A stretch of DNA of 64,000 nt. Source: Ustilaginoidea virens. Its lineage: Eukaryota; Ascomycota; Sordariomycetes; Hypocreales; Clavicipitaceae. The stretch covers positions 992,001 to 1,056,000 of the forward strand of contig NC_057316.1 in NCBI RefSeq assembly GCF_000687475.1. The letters are read 5' to 3'. The stretch's first letter is position 1, and each line of letters starts with the position of its first letter. This document shows, piece after piece, positions 1-13,758 of this stretch. The notes beneath the pieces are model-generated. The model was not told where the DNA came from. It saw nothing but the letters and a program-made list of their open reading frames with translations, and searched no databases. The position numbers and the translations under genes were made by a program.

Positions 1-3000
1 CGCTATATAGCTGTACTGCGAAGTCCTAATAGGACTAAAATATCCAGCTGGATTACTTCCTATAAGAAAGTCCTTACAGAAGCTATTAATATTAACCTAC
101 TAGATACATAAGGACTCCGACCAACCTAGGATTTTATTAATACCGTGGAATCTATTGCATTAGCCTTTTCTAATTATTAGAAGAATAGAATTAAAGAAAA
201 GTAATGCAATAATAAAGAAGGATAGGAGAAGAAGATACCTAATAGTTATTATATTAGTAATTTATTCAAGCAAAAGTTTGCCTTACAATAATAAAGATCA
301 TAAGGTACCTTTGCCTCTTTCTAGGATATACATACCACCAATAATGCAAGTAAAAATTAATAAAATAATCAACAAAAAACAACTGATATTACTAAGCCAA
401 AATAACTATGCATTTATAGCCTTCTTCATCGCTAGGAAGACTATTATATTTTAAACTAACAAAAAGCACCTAAGGATTGGAAGCCTAATACCACTATTCT
501 TAATAAAGTCTAATCCAAATTTTCATCTGATTAGCGCTTTAAGGATATAATTATTAAAGCATTATAAGCGAAAGGAATTACGATTAATCTTAATGTATTT
601 TATTAACTCTCTTCTACTTCTATAACATTACAACTATCTAAGCCATTTGGAATTGCGTTTACTAGCAAGGATAGCAATACATTATATAACCTTATGCAAC
701 CTAAACCGACTATATCGTCGACGACTATTACTAGCCCATAGGCAAGCCTATAGGCATCCCTATCTATTATAAGCCTATAGGCACCTCTATTTATTACTAG
801 CCTATAGGCATCTCTCTCGACCACACCCTATCCACTTAAAGATTCCTAGATACTAGATAGTAGTTCCAATACCTATATTACCAATAATAAAGACCGGTTA
901 TTGGATTATATTCTAAATATCGAACCTAAAATAGCATTTGCTAGTGAATCCAATCCTTCTATATTAGGATATAGAAGAGTGCGATTAAATACTAATAAAG
1001 GCATCTTCGAGCTACTATATATAGCATATATACCGACGTTTCATACCAATATAGCAAGCCTAGAGCGATTTATGCATACGAATTACCACTAGAACTCATA
1101 GACTGGCTAAATTACACACAATAAGGACCGTTTATTTTATACCAACCGGATATTTAGCTAGTAGGTTATTAAGTATAGCGAAGTCGCTATTGCTACTACC
1201 ACCACTACTACTACTGACGATACTACGGTATCTTGCCCTTCTATATCTATTACTTCTAAGGATACTATACCGCCTCTATCTATTATTAGTAGGGAAGACC
1301 CTACTATACCGGATGAAAATATGTCTCCATTAATTAATAATTCTGCGGCTATATAATCCACACCATTTCATCCTACTTAAGCTACTATAGCACCCGCTAC
1401 AGTAGTGGCTATCTCGAAGGATACCTATAATGCGTCTGCCTCGGAAGCTATGGCTATAATATAGCATAAGCGATTAGGCCACCCTAATAAAGAAGCCTTA
1501 GAAAGGATAGTCTAATCGACTACTAGCGCTAAAATTAAAGGATTATTTACTATTAATTATAAATAGTACTTACTATCTAAGGCCACTAGGATTATCAGCT
1601 GATAGCCCTATTTACCTAGCCCAAGACCTTTCTAGCAGGTATATATTGACATATTTATACTAGACCAAGCTTATAATAGTGCTATTGCAGTACTATTACT
1701 ATAGAATAATAATACTAAATTTATCTTCTGTTATCCTTTATATTCTAGGACCCAATTGAAAATCCTAGGAAAGCTAGCAGACCTTAACAACTATTTATAG
1801 CGCTAGTAGAACCTTGCTATTTCTATTATTTATCGCGATAACGACCCTACTTTTTAGCAATAATACTATAATTAGAAGATATCTTTAGGTATAGAGGATA
1901 AAGTTATATCGCCTTATACATTAGCCTAAAACGGCCCAGCTAAACGCTTAAGGGGTATTATAAGGACTAAAGCTAGGACCCTACGACTAGCTGCTAACCT
2001 ACCTAAAGACTTATAGCCAGAGCTATAGAAAGCCGCAACCTTTTTATATACTCGCATACTATAATAAGGCCTTTAGTGGATTACACTATATTAATAGCTT
2101 CATTCCTAGCTAGCTAATAATACTAGGGATACTTAATATCGTACCGACTCTAGGCTTTCTATATTATTCCTTAAGGCTTACGGTTATAAGGCCTATCTAT
2201 TAATAATAATAGCATTAAAAGGTACTAATCAACGAGAATTAAAGCTAGCACTATACGCTAAAATAGGATATTTAGTAGGTTACGATTCTACTAATATCTA
2301 TTGTATATAGATTCCCGACCCTTATGAAGTACAATGAATTCGCGATATTACCTTTAATAAAAATAGTTACTATAGTAGTAAATCCGCTACTATACCACAA
2401 CGACTTGAAATATAATTACCATAATATATCAATAACGCATTTAAGTATAAGGATATAGACGAGCTCTATATATCTTACCCTTTTACTACTATTATACCTA
2501 TTCCTACTACCTAGCCTTCTATATCTAGCCCAACCTTACCTTCGACTTCTATACCTACTAATAAATAAGCTATTCCTAGTAAATAATAATATCTTATAGT
2601 CTAACTACCTACCCTAGCTTCTATATATCCTTCTAATATATATCCTTCCAAAGCAAGTATTAAGACTAATAGCAATCCTATACTACGAAGGTCAGCTAGG
2701 CTAGCTAATAAAAATACTTCTAATATGGCTTTTATTAGCAGTTTTTTTCTAGGCACTAAGGAACGCCTATACGGATCATCCCTACCGCCTAAACCTAGGT
2801 TTTAAAAAGACCTAAAAGGTTACTATTTCAAACCAGAATTTAAAGAGGCTGCAAAGAGCGAATTTTGCGATAATTAGAATAAAAGAACCTTCAAGCCTAC
2901 ATAACTATTAGACCTTCTAAATAATTATAAGCCTATACCATTTACGTAGGTATTTAAATATAAGTGTGATAAACATAGCTTTCTTATTAAATTTAAAGCC

Positions 3001-4440
3001 CGAATTTGTATACATAGTGATCTTCAACCTTATAGTAATAAAGAGACCTATGCCGCTATACTAGCTGCTAAATCCTTCCGAATCTTAGTTGCTATTATAA
3101 TGAAGTTCGACCTTAATACTATATAAATGGATGCTATATCGGTATTTACTAATAGCCTATAGGACGAAGTCGTCTATATTAAATATCCGGATGGATTTAA
3201 AAGACCTGGATGGGCATTATTATTATAGCGCGCCTTATATAGTCTTTATAGGTCCCCTTACCTATAGCAATAAGAGCTTTTATCAACCCTTAAATCCCTC
3301 GACCTTACTCTTATCACAAAAGACCCTTATATTATGATTACTACTACTATAGTAGTCTTTTATTTTATAGATGATATAGTAGTACTATTTTAACTAAAGA
3401 ATCGTCCTAAAGCAGAATCCCTTATCAATAAATTAAAAGCAGCCTATAAAATGAAGGACCTTGGTACTCTGAAATAGTTCTTAGGTATCTAAATTATACG
3501 GCATCGGCCTACTAAGACCTAGCTATTGTAAGACTCTTATATAGAAAAGCTTGCATACGACTTCTTAAAAGGAAGAAATATTACATATAAAAACTATCTA
3601 ATTCCAGAACAGCCTCTTAATAAATATACTAGTATTACTATAGCATACGAGATATACTAATACCAAAAGCTTATAGGCTCTATAAATTACCTAACCACTA
3701 TAACCCGACCTGATACTGCTGTGGCAGTCTCCCGCCTTTCAGAATATTTATATAACCCTTCCCCTTACTATTACCTATTAGCTATAGGGGTTATAATATA
3801 CCTCTATATCACACGTTACTTAGCTATTTAATATACTGCTATATAATAACAACCAAATGATGATATCTAGCAGTAACCTTCTATTATTAGAGAGTTATTA
3901 ATATCTTCTGATGCTGCTTTTGCCGATAATAAAGACTCTCGAAAGTCTACCTAGGGGTCTTTCTTTAGCCTATTTAGCGGACCTATTAATTGGGAAGCCA
4001 CTAAACAATATACTGTTACTATATCTTCCACCAAAGTAGAGCTACTAGTACTATCGTTAACTGCTAAAACCACTATATCTATAACCCATCTTATGGAATA
4101 ACTAAAACTTAAGCTTGATCATAAGGTCACTATTAAGTGCAATAACTTATTAGCTATACGCCTAGTAATAACAACAATGCCCCGTATTAATACTGCATTA
4201 AAGCATATTAATATTCACAATAGCTGGCTGCGATAGGCTTATCAGCAGGGTTTATTCGACCTTACTTATATTCCTACTAATAATATAGTAGCGGATAGGC
4301 TTACAAAAGCTCTTATAGGTTAACGATTTACTATCTTCTATAACCAACTAGGCCTAATAGATATTAAAGACTTAATACGAACTAAAGCAAAAGATAACGA
4401 AAATAATACCAAATAGCTAAATAGAGCTAGATCCTAGCCT
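1..4440 (+). pseudogene. Copia A gag-pol, stop-riddled
   Basis: A single reading frame (frame 1) carries the whole polyprotein, broken only by stops and not by frameshifts. A Cys/His knuckle-like stretch lies at about 409-480. The protease motif is near 850-893 (ILDSSSNTYITNN; the usual DSG or DTG reads DSS). The GAG-pre-integrase motif HKRLGHPNKEA is at about 1465-1500, the integrase core at about 1620-2100, reverse transcriptase at about 2790-3500 with the catalytic pair as FIDDIVV near 3361-3384, and RNase H at about 3890-4320. In-frame TAG/TAA codons fall where Gln or Trp is expected, as in RIP. This was an autonomous copia polyprotein and is now inactive. Confidence 0.85.
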
Positions 4441-4453
4441 ATCTAGGGGGGTA

Positions 4454-5075
4454 TATTAAAATGAAATTATTTATTATTATTTATTTTATTATTTTTTGGA
4501 TATCTATCGCCAATAATTCTCTACGTATCGCCGCATCATTAGATTGAGAAAAATAATAAGTATTCAGTACTTATATTTATATGGCGGCTGCTAGTAAAGT
4601 TGAGTACCCAGTACTTACATATATTCCTTCACGCATAAATGTATAATGCATCACAAATTGATCACACCACTTTAACGTCGCAAATTTCGATGCATTACAA
4701 ATGCACATTTTGCCACATATCTATGATATTACAGTATGGTCATAATATTCACGTCAGATTGATTTCACCAGGGATGTTCTATGTTGGAATATTATGTATT
4801 TAAATCCTTAGATATTCCTACCTAAATAGTGGGAAGGAATGGATGGATGTATGTATGCAAGCAAGTATGCAGAATTAATGCATATCAGATTATCTCTACG
4901 CCTTAGTCTTGTATCTTATCTGTGCCGTTACTTTATCTTACTGCGATTTTACCATTCCACTGCCTTTATCTTTCGCATACTGCATTATTTTAGCAGGCGC
5001 GAAAACCTTCGTTGTTTGACAAATACCACCCTCCCTCCTCTCCTATATTATAACTACTATATTCATCATTATATA
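4454..5075 (+). repeat. 3' LTR of copia A (right edge approximate)
   Basis: It starts at tattaaaatgaaat, read as TGTTAAAATG after G-to-A change, directly after the polypurine tract. A tatttaaat promoter-like box lies at about 4796. The LTR is visibly less RIP-altered than the coding part, keeping several TG and CA pairs (for example the ggatgtatgtatgcaagc stretch near 4844). The right end is uncertain by about 25 bp because no second copy is in the window. Confidence 0.55.
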
Positions 5076-5192
5076 GGCCCTCTTCGGCACTATTAGGTTC
5101 GGTATACCCCTATAGCGGCTGCAGCTGTAGGGGCAGTAGTAGCGGGGGCGGCTATATATAACCCCTATAGTGGTATCTATAGGGGGTCGGGC

Positions 5193-5444
5193 GTGCATAC
5201 GGCGAATAGGCCTGGCGCAGATAATTGCCTATACGACCCCGATATAATAGCGTTCCAGGGGATACACTATATAGGGAATATAGGGGGGGCTATAATAGGG
5301 CCTATTAAAAATACCATAGGGTTTATAGCAGCGGCAGTAAGGGATGCGGCGGTACCGGCTAAGGCTGCTATAGTACTAGGGCATTCTGCAGCGGATAGTA
5401 TAGCTAGGCCTCTAGGGGAACCTATGCACCCTACTTATAAGTAG
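5193..5444 (+). pseudogene. Unrecognised small hydrophobic ORF in G2 remnant
   Basis: I do not recognise this protein. The 83-codon frame is rich in Ala, Ile and Gly, with a hydrophobic stretch (roughly residues 25-60: HYIGNIGGAIIGPI, then IGFIAAAV) and no charge-rich motif. The frame reads on past its TAG at 5443 as AVP, as if the stop were a former CAG, so it is probably the middle of a longer old frame. Upstream, the same frame is open back to about 5118. It has clearly fewer TpA changes than its neighbours. It could be a decayed accessory gene of the gypsy element or a captured host exon. No function can be assigned. Confidence 0.35.
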
Positions 5445-6805
5445 GCAGTTCCCTAGTATAATAGGTTAGCAAAAGGTAAGTAAGAGGGGGGGCTAAATAG
5501 GGCCGGGTAAAAGCCGCTAAATACTACTCTATCTAGGTATAGTACTCCCAGGCCTCTTATTATATATCCTATATTATACTTAATATAAGGGCTAGATCGA
5601 TAACTAATCTAACTTAATAGCGGGAAAGAGTTATAGCCTAAGAGATATCGGTTAACGCCTTATTAATAGCATTATAGGGACTAAAAGTAAGATATAGGAT
5701 ATAGGGAGTTATTTAGTCGGCGGCTATAGTATACCGCTACTAATTATTAAAGGCCTAAAAAGAGGGCGAGAGGATAATAGCCTAAGCCTTAGTCATTTCA
5801 ATCGTAAGATGCATAAGTTTAATAATAAAGGTACCCTCCTTATAAGCCTTAATCTACACCTAGTAGATCCGCTAAAGTTTAGGATTATTAATAAATTTAA
5901 AATCGAGCTATACGCACAAGCTATATATATTTTAGCAATAAGAATAACCCTTACTCCTGCCTTTTTATATATAAATAGGGAAAATACCAATCGCTTACAT
6001 TTTTTAGTTATATCGCTCGCATAAAAACTCTTTATTATAAGCGCATTCGTACTCCTTATTAGAGGAATTACCCTCTAATAAATAGTTGCCTATAGTATAC
6101 TATAGCTTATATCTGCGCTCTAAAGGGCTAAAGTACTCGGTAGATAGAGCAGTTAAACCGCTTATAGGTCGTAAGATTTCTATAATATTAGGTTCTATAG
6201 GGGTCGTTATGCCGCCTATAGCTTAGCCGCTACTAGGGTTCGGCTTAGATATATTTAGGGTCCTAATATAGTTAATTAGAGGAATATAGAGTCGTATTAG
6301 GCTCGAACCGATATATATATTAAATATAGGTAGAGATAGGGTATGGCCTTTTAAAGAATATATAAGTAATTAGTCTATTGATATTAGCATCTATTATAAC
6401 CCTAGGCAAAAGGAATAATACTTACAGTAGGACGCTAATAATAATTAAATCGGCCATAAGAAGGAAGAGGAAAAAAAGAAAAAAGGTAATAAAAAGGGCA
6501 TAAGAAAAAACGCACCTTTACCTAGGGGGATTACCTACTAATAGCTAGCAAAAAGTATTTTACGATACTAACGGCTGCTATAAATAGCTTCTAATTAGCG
6601 ACGTAACGCTAGCCTTCTATATATTTCTACTATACTACCTTCCCGAATTAATATTCTACGATATCCCCTATTTATATAAACCAGACCCAATAAATAGACT
6701 TAAGGTTATCGCAATAATAACCCAGGCGACCTAATTAGGCCTATGCAGAGGATAGGCGGGTTTTAGAACGCAATTAATTCAACTATAAGGTAGAGGAGGG
6801 GGGTA

Positions 6806-7058
6806 TATTACAGGCTCGGGCTATACCCGTGCTATAATATGGCTAGGACTCGGGCTGCGCCCGTGCCTAGCCTAAGTAGGGTCATATGAGTTAGCGGCAT
6901 AGGGTTATAAGACTACGCTAGGACCTCAACCCGTGCTAATATATAGTTAAATAGACTATTAAAAGGCCCCTATTCAGGTTCTCTCTCTTTCCTCTTTAGT
7001 CTATTTAATATATTTATTCGACGCCTATTTGCAGTAGCCCTAGGGCCAGTCCTTTATA
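6806..7058 (+). repeat. G2 3' LTR, 253 bp
   Basis: It runs from tattacaggctcggg (TGTTACGGGC.. ancestor) to cctttata (..CCTTTACA). It carries the inner motif agtctatttaa that is complementary to the primer site seen next to the sibling LTR at 61061. D1 pol resumes directly after it with tatagatagg, matching D2 at about 26390. Confidence 0.85.
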
Positions 7059-7901
7059 TATAGATAGGATAGGCGTAAAGCTAGATAATATCGATAACTT
7101 ACTTATTAAAGGGGATATTAAGGTCCCAATTATTAGGAAATGGGGATACCTATAGTAGACTCTTAATACTATAGATACTGCTGTCTTCTACCTCTTATTA
7201 TAGGAAATCTATTAGCTTTATTATCGATTCGGGCACCCCTCTATTAATAGGCTTACTAAATTGCTTTAATAGGCTGGGTATGATAATAATATTGACCGTA
7301 ATATTATCAAGAAGATCACTTATATATGCTATTAATACTAGATAAATATAAAGGCACCTAGCCGATTTAAATTCACGCTGAAGAATAACGATACTAGCTA
7401 ATTCAATTACGAAATTATCGTCGATATCTTTTATATTAATAATCGGCCGGTATTATATATTGTAGATGCTGCGATAAGCTTCTAGATAGCTAGATTTCTT
7501 AATCTATAAAGGCAGAAGGCCTACGATATTTAGAATGCCCTTAAGGAATGCTGGATTAATACTTACCTTAGCCCGCCGGATTGGATAGTTTATAATGCCG
7601 GACCTAACTTTGCCTCTGCCGAATTCCGCTATAATGCCTGGCTTTTATCTACCAATATGGATAAAATCCCTATAGAAGCCTACAATAGCATTAGCAAAGT
7701 CGAAAGATATTACGCCCTATTACGTAGAGCCTATACTATTGTCAACAATAAAGTAGGCGACCTAATAATAAAGGAACAGAAATTACAGTTTGCTACAAAA
7801 GCTATTAATGATTCCGCTAGACCTAATAGTTTAGTGTCTACGTTATTGGTCTTTGGAGCATATCCTTAACTTATAGATGACTCACCCCCTAGTTTATCAG
7901 T

Positions 7902-8622
7902 TATTGCAATTCTAAAGGTCACTATAAAGCAAAGCCTTACTAGCTAGCTAGATGGCACAAGACTGTCTGCGACCTGTGACTTAATCTTAGTATAAATACT
8001 AGATTCTTCACTAAGTCCTAAGACTATACAAGTGCTATAAAGCAGGGCAAGTGTAAAGGCAAGGCAAATATAAGATAACCAGAATAACGCAGGGAAGGTG
8101 GGAGTTAAGAGGCATATAGTGCATTAACAGGTTCGATTGTGCTACCCTTCTGCTATCTAGAAAGAAGGGGAAAAGCTATCCTATATATACACGAAGGAGG
8201 GGTGGGCCCAGGCATCCAGGGTAGCCAGTAAGAAAGCTCCCCGTAATGCTCGCTATGCCACGTATATGATACGTCAGTAACCCCGCTATATCCGGCCTTT
8301 CCAACCACCCCAACTACCGCACTAGTAACCAACCACCACGCTAGTGACTAACCACTACACTAGTGGACTAGCCACCACGCTAGTAGGCCGCCACCACGCT
8401 AGTAGGCCACCACGCTAATTTAGCAATGCCACACCTTTTTTAATAAGGCCTACCTTACTTGATATACAGTAAATAATCCACTGAAAATCCTTAAGGTAAA
8501 AGGCAAAGGCCTAAGGTTAGTAAGACTACCGTAAGTCTAAGAGGCGGTATGAGGGCCAGAAGGTCAGTAGGCCAGTAGGGCATTAGGCCAGCAGCCTAAT
8601 AGGCTACTATAGGATTTTAACA
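7902..8622 (-). repeat. B1 LTR (3' in element sense), 721 bp
   Basis: On + it reads tattgcaattc...ggattttaaca; in element sense TGTTAAAATCC...GCAACA. It contains a degenerate tandem repeat of about 20 bp built on accaccacgctagtagg (about 8305-8415), where other copies of the family carry different repeats. Confidence 0.92.
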
Positions 8623-8749
8623 CCCCCTCTGATTAGCTACTGTAGTAGCAAGCTAATCGTATAAAGGATAGGGAAAGAAAATACAGTAAAAAGTGCTAAG
8701 GAAAAACATAAGAAAAACCTTAGTAAAAATATATTAGTATAAGTTAGCA

Positions 8750-11700
8750 GGCCCTAAGACCTAGTAACTCGCGGAACCTAGTAAATTTAGGGCCCAGCAG
8801 TGGCTTTATAAGACCATCAGCAGGCATACTATTAGTAGGTAAATAGGTAATTTTAACCAAACCTAGCTGGGCTTGCTCCCTAATATACCGGAATTTTAAT
8901 AGCGTATACTTAGTGCGAGCATGCTAATTAGGGTCGTTAGAATTTGAAATGGAGCCCTAGTTATCGCAGTATAGCGGTATAAGGCGTAAAATATCAATTT
9001 CCAGCTCCTTATAAAGGTTAGAAAGCCACTGTACCTTACAGATAGTCTTAAGTAATGCATCAGATTCAGCTTCTAAAGTAGATAGCACTACTAAGGAGGC
9101 TCGCTTAGAACGCCAGCTAATAGGACTACTATTAATAGTAGTAAGAAAGCCTCCAGTAGATTTAGAGGTTTCTTTACAGCCAGCAAAATCGCTATTAGAA
9201 TAAGCGGTTATAATAGGCTATTAGTTGCTTTTAGTAGTACTAAAGCAAATAGCTAGGTTCTCAGTGCCTTTAAGGTAACTAAAGCTGCCTTTTACAGCAT
9301 TTAGATGCATATTAGTGGCTTTCGACATAAACCGAGAAAGGTATTGGGTAGGAAATACTAGGTTGGGCCTAGTTATTATCATAAGCCACATTATAGTGCC
9401 AGTAAGGCTCTAATAAAGGCTCTAATCAGTAGGGCTAAGGTCTTTTCTACTAGATTCATTAAGAATTCCTAGTTGAAGTGGAATAAGCTAAGGTTTAGTA
9501 TCCTATAAGCCGAATTTAGCTAGAACCTCTGCTATAAATTGGGCTTAGTGTAGCTATAATAAACCTTCCTTCCTATTTCGTATAATCTATATACTTAGGA
9601 AGAAGGAAGCCGGACTACGGTCTTCTATAGTATAGACCTTATGAAATTTCCTTTTTAGCTAGTTAATATAAGTTATATTTAGACCAACTAATAGGCAGTC
9701 GTCAATATAGGTAACGATAAAGGTGCTAGTTTGCTTATTATAAAAGACGGCAGCATTAGAAGCTAAAGGTAAAAAACCTTCACTAGAAATCAAGTCTTTT
9801 AGCCGGTATTGCCATTCGCAGGGTGCTTATTTTAGCCCATATAGGGCTTTCTTTAGTAAAATAGCTTGCTTAATAGAGGGATTAAAGCCGGCTTCTTTAA
9901 GTAAAGTTAGTAGCCGTTGTCGTTAAATATCAGACTAAAGCTTACTATCGCTATTAGTTAATAGACTTTCCGTAAATTCAAGGAATCCATTAGGAATATC
10001 TATATAAATAGTCTCAGAAAGTTCGCTATTTAGGAAGGCGCCTATAAAGTCAATTTGCTCTATTTCCCAGTTATTACTAGCTACCAAAGCCAGTATAACC
10101 CTCTAGGTGGGTGGGATAGAAGTGGAAGTATAGGTATACTGAAAATCCTTTCCTTCGACTTGCATAAAGCCCTTAATAACTAATCTAGCCTTATATTTTA
10201 TAGGCTGATTATTAGCATCCTTTTTAACCCGAAAAATAGGCCTATTACGTATAATTTTCCTATTAATAGGAACGCTAGACTTAGGAATAAATTGGAAGAC
10301 TTTAGTATCCAATAGCTGCTTAAATTCCTTAAATAATGCCTTTATCCAAAGGTCTTTTTCAGGGCTTTATAGCATATCCTTCCAGCTATTTGGCGTGCCG
10401 TCAACATTTTTAGCTAGCTTATGCTTTGCTTTATAGTAGGAATCCCATATCAGGTGGTATAAATCCTGATTAGGGAATAAGTCGGTAAGGCTAGTAGGGT
10501 CGGTAGGGCTAGCAGGTATAGTAGGGCCAGTAGGGCTAGCAGGGCCACTACGGCCAGCAGGGCTAGTAAGGTCGGCAGGAGTAAGGCTGGTAAGGATATC
10601 TATAAGGTCATCCTTTACAGTAGCCGGGGACTATAGTATAGTACCTTCTGGCTTAAGAAGGTAATCCAAGGAGGCATTAGTATTAATAATATCATCCGGG
10701 TTAGCATTAGTATTAGTAACGCTAGTAAGGTTAGTAGAGTCCGGTATGCTTTCTAGGTCATCCGGTATAGCATTAGTGTCAGTAATACTAGTAAGGTTAA
10801 TAGAGTTAGTAGGGTCAGAAATGCTTTCTAGGTCATCTAGTAAAATAGCAGGTTCTCTGCTAGATACCCCCTCTGAACCTGTATTTTGCCCTCTGTGAAA
10901 GTCTCCTTCTAGGCCACTAGAAATAGGGCCTATACCTTCATTTTGGTGGATAAAGGTGATAAAGGTTGTTTTAGTAATAACCTTCTCTTTAGAAGGTAGA
11001 CTAGGTAGGTATTATTACCTAGAGTGGCAAGGAGCCTATCAGGCTCGGTATAGGGCGCTAATTTGCGGCTTTTTATACGCTTTTCGTATGGTATAAGCAC
11101 CCTAATAGCTGCTCTAATAGCCCTAAGGTTAATAAGATCAGGGTAGTGCTCTGGTATTATCTGGTCATAATCCTTTAGTAGCTCCTAATAGGGGCTAGAA
11201 GGTCTGTTAGTAACAGCTATTATATTTACTAGCATAATAACGCCAGTAATTACAGCAGACTAGAGGTTAGATGGTAGCCTTGACCAGGCCATAGTAGTAT
11301 ATAGCCTATCAGCTATAACCCTAATGGAACGCTCAGCTAGGCCGTTTTATTCGTGAATATAGGGGCAAGAGGTATTAAAAGCTATACCCTGTTCAATAAG
11401 CTAATTACTAAGCATTTTATTAATTTCATTTCCACCATTATAGTGGAATTCAATAGGCGTTTTACTATATCTGACCTATAGGCTCTGTATAAAGCTCTAT
11501 AATGCTTTAAAAACAATAGTGCCTTCCCTATTAGGCAGCAAGTAAAGCCAGCGAAATCGGGATTTTCTGTCTACTAATATAAGGGCAACAGGTCGTTTGT
11601 TATATAGCATAAGTGATATAGCAAAAGTATTACCTTCTATAATATCCAGGCATTTAGCTGGATTAGGTATTGCATCCTTAGAAGGTCTTCTAACCTTCTT

Positions 11701-13758
11701 AGCCTAGATATAGGCTAGGCAGCAAAAATCAGCATCTTTAACCTTATTAAGGTTAGGCAGACCAGGGGTATTAGCACAAGTCTTTTTAAGCAGCTGAATA
11801 CCTATATGCCCTAGCCGTATATGCCAAATGCCGGCTAATTATAATAGCTTCTGATATTCTGTATTAGCAGCTATAGGGGCAGGAGTAGGGTTAGTAACCT
11901 CTATAGGGTCTTCGCTAGTCGTAATAGCGGAAGGTTGGGTAGTAGGGCTAGTAGCCTCTACAGGTTCCTTACTAGTTGCAGTAGTAGGAACGGGGGTAAT
12001 AGTGGTATCCTCAGAATCACTATAATCAGCAGGGTTAGTAGGGCTGGGGACCTCTACTACTATACTATTAGTAGTATAATGGCTGTAAGGTTAATATAGT
12101 AGTGGTGTGTCTATTCCTTTCTGTGGAAGGAAAAAGCCGTATTTTTTAAAGTTAAAAATGCCGATGTATTTACGGCTTGCTGACCAAAGCTGATTTTTAA
12201 TTAGTACCCCTTTAGCGGCATAGTGCTTTATACCGCTAATAATATTAATATCCAAGGTAGGAATATATAGGGCATTCTTGAGCTCTATAATACCCTATTT
12301 CGTAGGATTAATGCCCTATAGTATAGTAAATCGTGCTATACCCTAACTAGTAGGGGAAATAGGGCTACCACCAGTAGTAATTATAGGCTTATTATCCTTC
12401 TTAAAATAGTGAAAAGTAGTGAAATACTTCTTATTATTAATAATATGATAAGTAGAGCCTGTATCGTAAAAGAGGGCATCCTTTGGGGTCCTACCGCCTG
12501 ATTTAGTACTATAGCTTATAGCTAAGGGCTGGTTATCAGTAGATATAGTGGTAGAAGAAGAGGAATAGGATATATTAGTATCCTAGGTATTATAATTGCC
12601 TATAATAAAGGCCTTAATATCTTGCTAATTGCTGCTAGAGTCCTTTTTCTTCTTCTGTTGCTGCTTCTTTTTCCTATTAGTAGAATTATTCTTGCTATTA
12701 TTAGTAGAAGCGGCATTAGTAGACCCTTTCTTAGGGTCTTTAAAAGCCTTAAGCTGCTTAGGGTTATTATTAGCAGCCACTTTATTAGACCCTTTAAAAC
12801 GCTGTTCTTCTAGTAGGTTAACTATAAAATACTGGAGGTTAAATTTACTACTGTTAATAACGCCTTGGGCGCTATATACCCTAATCATAGAGCGTTAGCG
12901 TTTCGTCCAGCAGGTAAATACCCCCTCTATAGCCTAAAGGTACTAGTTAACTTAGTCGAAAGAGTCAATCTTAGAACCTAGAATTCTAAGGCGAGAAGTA
13001 TAGCTATTAAATTTGCTATTAAAAGCCTCCAAAGTGCCTTTATAACCGGTAAATATAAGGGTGTAAAAGGTAGGGTATAAGTGTGCCCGCTATACTTCTA
13101 GTAAGTGGCAGTACTAAGCTACTAGCAGAAGGTAGGCTTCCTCTGGGTCATTACACCAGTCTATAGCCTCTATAGCTTCTATACTATAGCTATTCTTTAG
13201 TATTAATAGTAGAAGTGCCTGCTCAAACTCATCAAAGTGCCTTACTATAGAGGGGTCGTTAATAAAATTAGCTATTTTAAAGGCCCGAAGTTATATAGTA
13301 AGGGCCTGCTTCCACTGGTCGAAATTATAGGGGCTTTTTAGCTTTTAGGACTCTTTAAAACAGTTAGCAGTCTTAGCTAATTCTTTAATAGCCCCATCAC
13401 TAATTTAGTTAGTGATAATTATTAGTGGCGTTATATAAATAGGCTCTTTACCCTTATATTTTATAGGGGTAGAAGGTTGGTCGATTTCTATAACATTAGC
13501 TTTACTATTATTATCTTTAGTAGTAGTCGTCTTAGTAAAAGGTCCAGCTTTAGTAGCTTTAATAGGCTCCTTATTAGTAGCCTAGGTAGCCTAGGAGTCG
13601 TTATTTTGCCTACTAATTAGGCCCTATATAAGGTCAGTTAGTATATTCATCTGGGACTTTATATCGTCTATATCCAGCTATAGTTGTGCATTAGTATCAG
13701 CCTTAGTATCGGATTTAGGGACCTTATAAGTGGAGGAAGAAGGACCAGGTTCTGCCAT
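8750..13758 (-). pseudogene. B1 copia gag-pol, degraded
   Basis: Reads on the - strand from a preserved ATG at 13758 (MAEPGPSSS). Gag (about 13758-12480) includes a stretch like NFDQWKQALTI and a basic tail KKKQQQKKKK (about 12640-12670). The protease is intact at the motif LFYDTGSTYHI (about 12450-12480). GAG-pre-integrase and integrase lie at about 11830-11040, followed by a Pro/Gly/Thr/Asp-rich linker with repeats (about 10880-10490). Reverse transcriptase (about 10330-9420) keeps TYIDDCL near 9700. RNase H (about 9360-8770) keeps the SKSTGGF motif. Stops replace Gln/Trp codons throughout. Less damaged than A, D or G1. Confidence 0.88.

Larger units (their letters stand above)
1..5075 (+). 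mobile_element. Copia element A, left end outside window
   Basis: A Ty1/copia-type retrotransposon on the + strand. The 5' LTR and the start of gag lie outside the window. The internal region runs to a polypurine tract (ctaggggggta, about 4444-4453) and is followed by a 3' LTR whose right boundary I cannot fix (about 5067-5090). The order protease, integrase, reverse transcriptase, RNase H is the copia order. The copy probably lies inside the G2 chromovirus remnant to its right, but with no left flank the target duplication cannot be checked. Confidence 0.8.
5076..7058 (+). mobile_element. G2-type gypsy 3' remnant with 3' LTR
   Basis: Sequence upstream of a 253 bp chromovirus-type LTR, joined to it by the polypurine tract gaggaggggggta (about 6793-6805). 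The LTR is nearly the same as the one at 61061 and related to the G1 LTRs. The interior (5076-6792) has no recognisable pol domain. It holds one short GC-richer open frame (5193-5444), a lysine-rich stretch (about 6462-6520), and otherwise degraded AT-rich sequence. Because the chromodomain-bearing G1 also has about 2 kb after pol, this may be the matching 3' region of G2. The element interrupts D1 pol at 7059. Confidence 0.55.

Noticed and set aside
5793..6024. Overlapping small frames on both strands
   Set aside because: Short, AT-rich, no motif, and each is the complement of the other; chance frames in degraded DNA.
12622..12898. Plus-strand Leu/Phe-rich frames as a membrane protein
   Set aside because: They are the complement of the Lys/Gln/Ser-rich Gag tail of B1, which reads on the minus strand.
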